From a bacterium (GTDB lineage: Bacteria; Auribacterota; UBA3054): DNA of 34,385 nt. Position numbers and translations under genes: made by a program. The DNA is taken from positions 1 through 34,385 of the forward strand of contig JAFZID010000157.1 of NCBI GenBank assembly GCA_017554565.1. The letters run 5' to 3'. The notes beneath the pieces were generated by a model. The model was not told the origin of the DNA. It was given only the letters and a program-made list of their open reading frames with translations, and did not search any database. Each line of letters starts with the position of its first letter. The first letter of the stretch is position 1. Positions 29,836-34,385 of this stretch are shown here, in pieces.

Positions 29836-32800
29836 TTACAGGTTGCGGACGGGAATGTCGGCCTGGCCAAATTCTTTTTCCAGGGCGGCGACAGCGTAGC
29901 GGAGGCCGTCTATTGTGGTGGTGACAGGGACGCCCGCGGCTACGGCTTCCGCTCTGATCCTGAAGTGGTCGTCAGCAGGTTCCATGCCGGATTCAGAAGT
30001 ATTGACCACCCAGCCTATCTCTCTTTCCCTGATGTAGTCGATGGCGTTGGGGCGGCCTTTGGAGACGCGGTAAACGCCGGTAGATTTTATGCCGTTGTTC
30101 CAGAAGCAGGTGGAGGTGCCAAGGGTGGCGTAGATGAAGAAGCCCATATCGACTAATTTCTGAACCAATGGTATGGCGTCCAATTTGTCCTCGTCTTTTA
30201 GGGAGACGAAGATCTTGCCGCTTTTGGGAAGCGGGCTGCCGGCGGCCTGCTGGCTCTTGTAGTAGGCTTCCATGGGGTCGGAGCCGATGGCCATCACTTC
30301 GCCGGTGGAGCGCATCTCGGGAGTAAGGTCGATAGCGGCGCCTTTGAATTTTATGAAGGGGAAGACGGCTTCCTTTACGCAGTAGCACTGCGGGGCTTTT
30401 TCCTTGGTGAAACCGAGGTCTTTCAGTTTATAGCCGACCATGCAAAGAGCGGCGTAGCCGGCAAGGGGTACGCCAATGGCTTTGGAAACGAAGGGCACGG
30501 TGCGGGAGGCTCTGGGGTTCACCTCGATCATCCAGAGCTCGTCGTTTTTGACGGCCAGCTGAAGGTTCATTAGTCCTACGACTCTCAGACGCTTGGCGAA
30601 GATCTCGGCGTAGCGCCTGATCTCGCTTATGACTTGCGGCTTTAAGGAGACGGGCGGCGTGATGGCCGCGGCGTCGCCGGAGTGGCAGCCCGCGGCTTCC
30701 ACGTGCTCAAGAATAGCGCCTATGACGACTAGGTCGCCGTCGGAAATGCAGTCCACGTCGAGCTCCACGGCGTTCTCCAAGAATTTGTCGATAAGGATGG
30801 AGTTGCCTTCGGAGGCGGCGACCGCCTCCCCTACGTAGCGATTCAGTTCCTTGGCGTTGGAGACGATGGCCATGCCGCGGCCGCCCAAAACGAAGCTGGG
30901 ACGGACCAGGACGGGATAGCCGATCTCCTCGGCTATCTTGGCGGCGTCTTTTACGGAATGGGCGATGCCGCTCACAGGCTGCTTCATGCCGACGTCACTG
31001 ACGAGTTGCTTGAAGAAGTCCCTGTCCTCCGCCAGGGCGATGTCCTCGGGCGTGGTGCCGACTATTTTGGCGCCGGCGGCTTTTAATCTGGCGGCGAGGT
31101 TAAGGGGCGTCTGTCCGCCGTACTGGACGATGATGCCGTCGCAGTCTTCCTTCTCGTAGACCTCCATGACGTCCTCGAAAGTCAGAGGCTCGAAGTAGAG
31201 CTTGTCGGAGGTGTCGTAGTCAGTGGAGACGGTCTCCGGGTTTGAGTTCTGCATGATCACCTCGAAGCCTTTTTCCTTCAGGGCGAAGGCCGCGTGGCAG
31301 CAGCACCAGTCGAACTCTATCCCCTGGCCGATGCGGTTGGGGCCGCCGCCCAAGACCATGATGCGTTTCTTGGTCTTGGGTTTCTGCTCTTCCGTTTGCT
31401 TGTCGTAGGAATAGTAGGAGTAGTAGTAGGGCGTCTTGGCCTCGAATTCGCCGGCGCAGGTGTCCACGGCGCCGAAGGTGGGATGGATGTTCAGCTCGTT
31501 TCTCTTCTTCCTGACGTCCTCTTCCTTGGCGTTCAATTCGCGGGCGATCTCCTTGTCGGAAAAGCCCATTACCTTGGCTTGGAGCAAAACGTCCTCGGGA
31601 ATGGTGTCGAGTTCGAAGATGCCCAAAAGTTTTTTGAAGGCCTTCAGTTCTTTCAGTTCGTTCTTGAACCAGGGGTCGAAGGAATCCTCGTCATGGTACT
31701 TGAGAGGCGCTTCCAGAGAGCGCACGGCCTTGAGGTAGGCCTGCTTGAAAGTTTTGCCGATGGCCATCACTTCGCCCACGGAGTGCATCTGGGTGCCGAG
31801 CTTGGTGTCGGCGCCGGGGAATTTCTCGAAGGTGAAGCGCGGGATCTTTACGACGCAGTAATCCAGGGCCGGCTCGAAGCAGGCGGGCGTTTTTTCCGTA
31901 ATATCGTTTTTCAGTTCGTCAAGGGTGTAGCCTACCGCTAAGAGCGCGGCGATCTTGGCGATGGGGAAACCGGTGGCCTTGGAGGCCAGGGCGGAAGAGC
32001 GGCTGACGCGGGGGTTCATCTCGATGATGACTCTTCTTCCGTTTCTGGGATCCACGGCCCATTGGACGTTGGAACCGCCGGTGGCGATGCCGATCTTTTC
32101 CAAGACTCTTATGGAGTCGTCGCGCATGGCCTGGTATTCCACGTCGGTCAAAGTTATGGCCGGAGCGACGGTGATGGAGTCGCCGGTGTGCACGCCCATG
32201 GGGTCTAAGTTCTCGATGGAGCAGACGATGACGGCGTTGCCAGCCTTGTCGCGCATGACTTCCATCTCGAATTCCTTCCAGCCGATAAGAGATTCCTCTA
32301 TCAGGATCTCGCTTTTAAGGGAGGCTTCAAGGCCTTCTTTGGCGATCTCGAGAAGTTCCTTTTCGTTGTGCGCGATGCCGCCGCCGGTGCCGCCCAGAGT
32401 GAAAGCGGGCCTTATGATGAGGGGCCAGGTGCCGATCTTTTTGGCCACCGCTTTGGCTTCCTCAAGGTCGTGGGCGCAGTCGCTCTTCGGCATGTCCAGG
32501 CCCAGTTCCGCCATGGCCTGCTTAAAGAGGTCGCGGTCCTCGGCGCGGTCGATGGCCTTGTCATCAGCGCCGATCATTTCCACTTTGTATTTTTTGAGGA
32601 CGCCGGACTTGGCCAGTTCCATGGCGAGGTTCAGGGCGGTCTGTCCGCCTAATGTCGGTAGGAGAGCGTCCGGTCTTTCCTTTTCTATGATCTTCTCGAC
32701 GTACTCGGGAAGCAGGGGCTCTATGTAAACTTTGTCGGCTTCCTCGGCGTTCCTTTTGAAGGCGTCCGTCATGACGGTGGCGGGATTGGAGTTCACAAGT

Positions 32801-32931
32801 ATGACCTCGTAGCCTTCCCTCTTCAGAACCTTGACGGCCTGCACTCCGGAGTAGTCGAATTCGCAGCCCTGGCCTATGACGATGGGGCCGGCGCCCAAAA
32901 GCAGTATCTTCTTAAGGTCTTTTCTCTTCAT
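29836..32931 (-). CDS. carB: Carbamoyl-phosphate synthase, large subunit
   Basis: A 1031-residue synthetase subunit that makes carbamoyl phosphate from bicarbonate, ammonia (from CarA) and two ATP, for pyrimidine and arginine synthesis in the cytoplasm. Two homologous ATP-grasp halves are visible: the first begins [21 protein letters not shown] (near residue 9), the second [19 protein letters not shown] (near 524). [21 protein letters not shown] and [20 protein letters not shown] are the two metal/ATP-site signatures. An MGS-like allosteric domain occupies about 902-1031. It is slightly shorter than E. coli CarB (1073). A few extra residues (KRNAEEADK) lie after TDAF in the first half. It starts 1 bp after the carA stop. 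Confidence 0.97.
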   Translation of the reverse strand: MKRKDLKKILLLGAGPIVIGQGCEFDYSGVQAVKVLKREGYEVILVNSNPATVMTDAFKRNAEEADKVYIEPLLPEYVEKIIEKERPDALLPTLGGQTALNLAMELAKSGVLKKYKVEMIGADDKAIDRAEDRDLFKQAMAELGLDMPKSDCAHDLEEAKAVAKKIGTWPLIIRPAFTLGGTGGGIAHNEKELLEIAKEGLEASLKSEILIEESLIGWKEFEMEVMRDKAGNAVIVCSIENLDPMGVHTGDSITVAPAITLTDVEYQAMRDDSIRVLEKIGIATGGSNVQWAVDPRNGRRVIIEMNPRVSRSSALASKATGFPIAKIAALLAVGYTLDELKNDITEKTPACFEPALDYCVVKIPRFTFEKFPGADTKLGTQMHSVGEVMAIGKTFKQAYLKAVRSLEAPLKYHDEDSFDPWFKNELKELKAFKKLLGIFELDTIPEDVLLQAKVMGFSDKEIARELNAKEEDVRKKRNELNIHPTFGAVDTCAGEFEAKTPYYYSYYSYDKQTEEQKPKTKKRIMVLGGGPNRIGQGIEFDWCCCHAAFALKEKGFEVIMQNSNPETVSTDYDTSDKLYFEPLTFEDVMEVYEKEDCDGIIVQYGGQTPLNLAARLKAAGAKIVGTTPEDIALAEDRDFFKQLVSDVGMKQPVSGIAHSVKDAAKIAEEIGYPVLVRPSFVLGGRGMAIVSNAKELNRYVGEAVAASEGNSILIDKFLENAVELDVDCISDGDLVVIGAILEHVEAAGCHSGDAAAITPPVSLKPQVISEIRRYAEIFAKRLRVVGLMNLQLAVKNDELWMIEVNPRASRTVPFVSKAIGVPLAGYAALCMVGYKLKDLGFTKEKAPQCYCVKEAVFPFIKFKGAAIDLTPEMRSTGEVMAIGSDPMEAYYKSQQAAGSPLPKSGKIFVSLKDEDKLDAIPLVQKLVDMGFFIYATLGTSTCFWNNGIKSTGVYRVSKGRPNAIDYIREREIGWVVNTSESGMEPADDHFRIRAEAVAAGVPVTTTIDGLRYAVAALEKEFGQADIPVRNL

Positions 32932-32932
32932 C

Positions 32933-34060
32933 TCATTTCCCCAATATCATCTTTTTAAATTCCTCGAAAAGATAATTGGAATCGTGGGGGCCGGGGCAGG
33001 ACTCGGGATGATACTGCACGGAGAAAGCCGGCAGCTTCTTGTGCCTCAGGCCCTCGATGGTCTGGTCGTTCAGGTTGATATGCGTCACTTCCAGCGTCTT
33101 GGGAACGCTTTCAATTTTCACCGCGAAGTTGTGGTTCTGGCTGGTTATCTCCACCTTGCCGGTCACAAGATTTTTGACGGGGTGGTTGCAGCCGTGGTGG
33201 CCGAACTTGAGGCGGCCAGTCTCGGCGCCAAGGGAAAGCGCCAGCAGCTGGTGTCCCAAACAGATGCCCATGACGGGCGCCAGGCCCAAAAGGAGCTTGA
33301 TGTTCTTGACGGCGTAAGGCAGCGCGGCAGGGTCCGCCGGGCCGTTGGAAAGGAAAATGCCGTCGGGCTTCATCTTGATGATGTCCTCAGCCGGCGTCTG
33401 GGCGGGAACCACCGTGACGTTGGCGAAGCGGGCAATGTTCCTCAATATGTTCGTTTTCACGCCGAAGTCGTAGCAGACGACCAGGGGCGCGTCGCTTTTG
33501 CCCTCGTTGAAATTGTAGGCGTCTTTGGAGGAGACCTTGGCGGCGTAGTCCTGGCCGTCCAGGCCTTCCCAGGCCTGAGCCTTCTTTATCGCTTCCCCTT
33601 CAGAAAGAGAATCGTCCTCCACGTGGAGGTAGGCTTTCTTGTTGCCGTAGGTCCTAAGGTGAAGCGTCAGCGACCTGGTGTCCACGCCGTAGATCCCCGG
33701 GATCTTGTTCTTGTTAAGGTAAGCTCTCAGGGAGGAGGTGGCGCGGTAGTTGCTGGGCGCCGTCAGATCGCCCAGAACGAGCCCATTCAGAAAGAGCGAG
33801 CGGGATTCCCGATCGTCGCCGTTCACGCCGTAGTTGCCGACTTCCGCGGTGGTCAGCGTCACGAACTGCCCGGCGTAGGAAGGGTCGGTCACAATCTCCT
33901 GATATCCGCACATGCCGGTGTTGAAGACCACCTCGCCCACACGGTCCAACTTATAGCCAAAAGAGACACCGTGAAACACGGTGCCGTCTTCCAGAGCCAA
34001 ATAGGCTTTGCGTTCTCTTTCAGCGCGCCATTTCTCTATGAGGTCAGTAGGAGCGTTCAT
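32933..34060 (-). CDS. carA: Carbamoyl-phosphate synthase, small (glutaminase) subunit
   Basis: A 375-residue glutamine amidotransferase subunit that releases ammonia from glutamine for CarB. The N-terminal CarA-specific domain ([35 protein letters not shown]) is followed by a class I GATase domain: [14 protein letters not shown] with nucleophile Cys267, and [10 protein letters not shown] with His351 and Glu353 completing the triad. Length matches the family (E. coli 382). The start at 34060 overlaps the 3' end of the purF-like gene by 17 bp; the first ~17 residues are an extension before the usual KAYLALEDG start, and no in-frame Met lies closer. carB follows by 1 bp. Confidence 0.97.
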   Translation of the reverse strand: MNAPTDLIEKWRAERERKAYLALEDGTVFHGVSFGYKLDRVGEVVFNTGMCGYQEIVTDPSYAGQFVTLTTAEVGNYGVNGDDRESRSLFLNGLVLGDLTAPSNYRATSSLRAYLNKNKIPGIYGVDTRSLTLHLRTYGNKKAYLHVEDDSLSEGEAIKKAQAWEGLDGQDYAAKVSSKDAYNFNEGKSDAPLVVCYDFGVKTNILRNIARFANVTVVPAQTPAEDIIKMKPDGIFLSNGPADPAALPYAVKNIKLLLGLAPVMGICLGHQLLALSLGAETGRLKFGHHGCNHPVKNLVTGKVEITSQNHNFAVKIESVPKTLEVTHINLNDQTIEGLRHKKLPAFSVQYHPESCPGPHDSNYLFEEFKKMILGK

Positions 34061-34385
34061 GCTTGTGTTCCAAATAATTGTTTATGGCCTGCTGCAAAAC
34101 TTTCTCCCCGCCCGGCGTGGGATAATTGCCGGTGAAGTACCAGTCCCCCGCGGCGTCCGGGCAGCATTTCTTAAGGTCAGGCAAAGTCTGGAAAATGACC
34201 TCCACTTTCGCCTTCATGCCCTCCGGTCTCAAAAGGTCCGCGATCGTCTGGGAAAGTTTTTTAAGCGGTATACTATTATAGGCTTTTCTCAAACTGTCCG
34301 GGGTCAGGGGCGCTTTCCCCTTCCTTAGCTTGATGAGCGCCCTAAAGGCTATGAGTTCTTCCAGGGAGCTCATGTCTATGCCGTA
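34044..34385 (-). CDS. purF: Amidophosphoribosyltransferase (PurF-like), C-terminal part only
   Basis: The gene enters from the right edge; the frame stays open upstream of the Met at 34373 as YGID, so that Met is internal. YGID followed by ELIA is the signature of the C-terminal PRTase part of PurF (E. coli YGIDMPSATELIA-like region). The distal part, DWYFTGNYPTPGG, resembles the PurF end that reads FTGxYP. PurF makes 5-phosphoribosylamine from PRPP and glutamine, the first step of purine synthesis. Only about 113 codons are visible, so the N-terminal Cys and the PRPP loop cannot be checked. It overlaps carA by 17 bp, suggesting a joint nucleotide-precursor operon. Confidence 0.75.
   Translation of the reverse strand, partial: YGIDMSSLEELIAFRALIKLRKGKAPLTPDSLRKAYNSIPLKKLSQTIADLLRPEGMKAKVEVIFQTLPDLKKCCPDAAGDWYFTGNYPTPGGEKVLQQAINNYLEHKHERSY

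Noticed and set aside
31294-32728. Two long plus-strand frames (215 and 257 codons).
   Set aside because: Both are antisense shadows of carB.
32876-34135. A 419-codon open frame on the plus strand.
   Set aside because: Antisense to carA, whose catalytic residues are intact; the product is low-complexity Val/Gly/Arg-rich with no domain.

Overview
The window is a bacterial chromosome segment, most likely from the PVC superphylum (Lentisphaerota/Kiritimatiellota-like). Four things point that way: a separate lpxC-fabZ-lpxA gene order (the order known in Chlamydia); many PEP-CTERM surface proteins ending in Pro-Glu-Pro, a hydrophobic stretch and an Arg/Lys cluster; a secreted SUMF1/FGE-like protein with an N-terminal VTAYQRWPWNG region typical of that group; and GLUG-motif proteins. 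Lipid A genes mean a Gram-negative envelope. The phylum is an inference.

Left edge (1-2400, plus strand, GC-rich): the 3' end of lpxC, then fabZ and lpxA (lipid A synthesis), a terminator, and a small membrane-anchored DUF3298/RsiV-like gene that may be transcribed leaderless. Positions 2400-4280 (minus) hold a two-gene operon: a small PEP-CTERM protein and a secreted SUMF1-like protein. Positions 4390-6790 (minus) hold a stand-alone GLUG/PEP-CTERM surface protein. Positions 6890-8290 (minus) hold an autoregulated-looking HTH-DUF3990 gene coupled to a 144-residue partner, which resembles a toxin-antitoxin type pair.

Centre (8367-29809, AT-rich): a divergent cluster of 13 genes, every one with an apparent signal peptide, around a 221-bp intergenic region carrying a promoter on each strand. 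The minus arm is a possible ten-gene, 16.5-kb operon (24871 down to 8421, gaps of 33 bp or less). It reads: two related repeat-like proteins; then unit 1 = family B, family A, GLUG/PEP-CTERM, S8 protease; then unit 2 = family B, family A, S8 protease, GLUG/PEP-CTERM. The plus arm is unit 3 = family B, family A, GLUG/PEP-CTERM, without a protease. Families A and B are secreted families I do not recognise, and they always occur as an adjacent B-A pair upstream of a GLUG protein. This repeated module is the best candidate in the window for an undescribed system. One reading is a secreted assembly in which A and B act on or with a GLUG surface protein that an exosortase anchors and a KP-43-like subtilase matures. 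That reading is inference only.

Right edge (29836-34385, minus, GC-rich): carB, carA and the 3' end of a purF-like gene, i.e. pyrimidine/arginine and purine precursor synthesis. No tRNA, rRNA, CRISPR array, transposase or integrase was seen. No gene-free stretch exceeds 300 bp.
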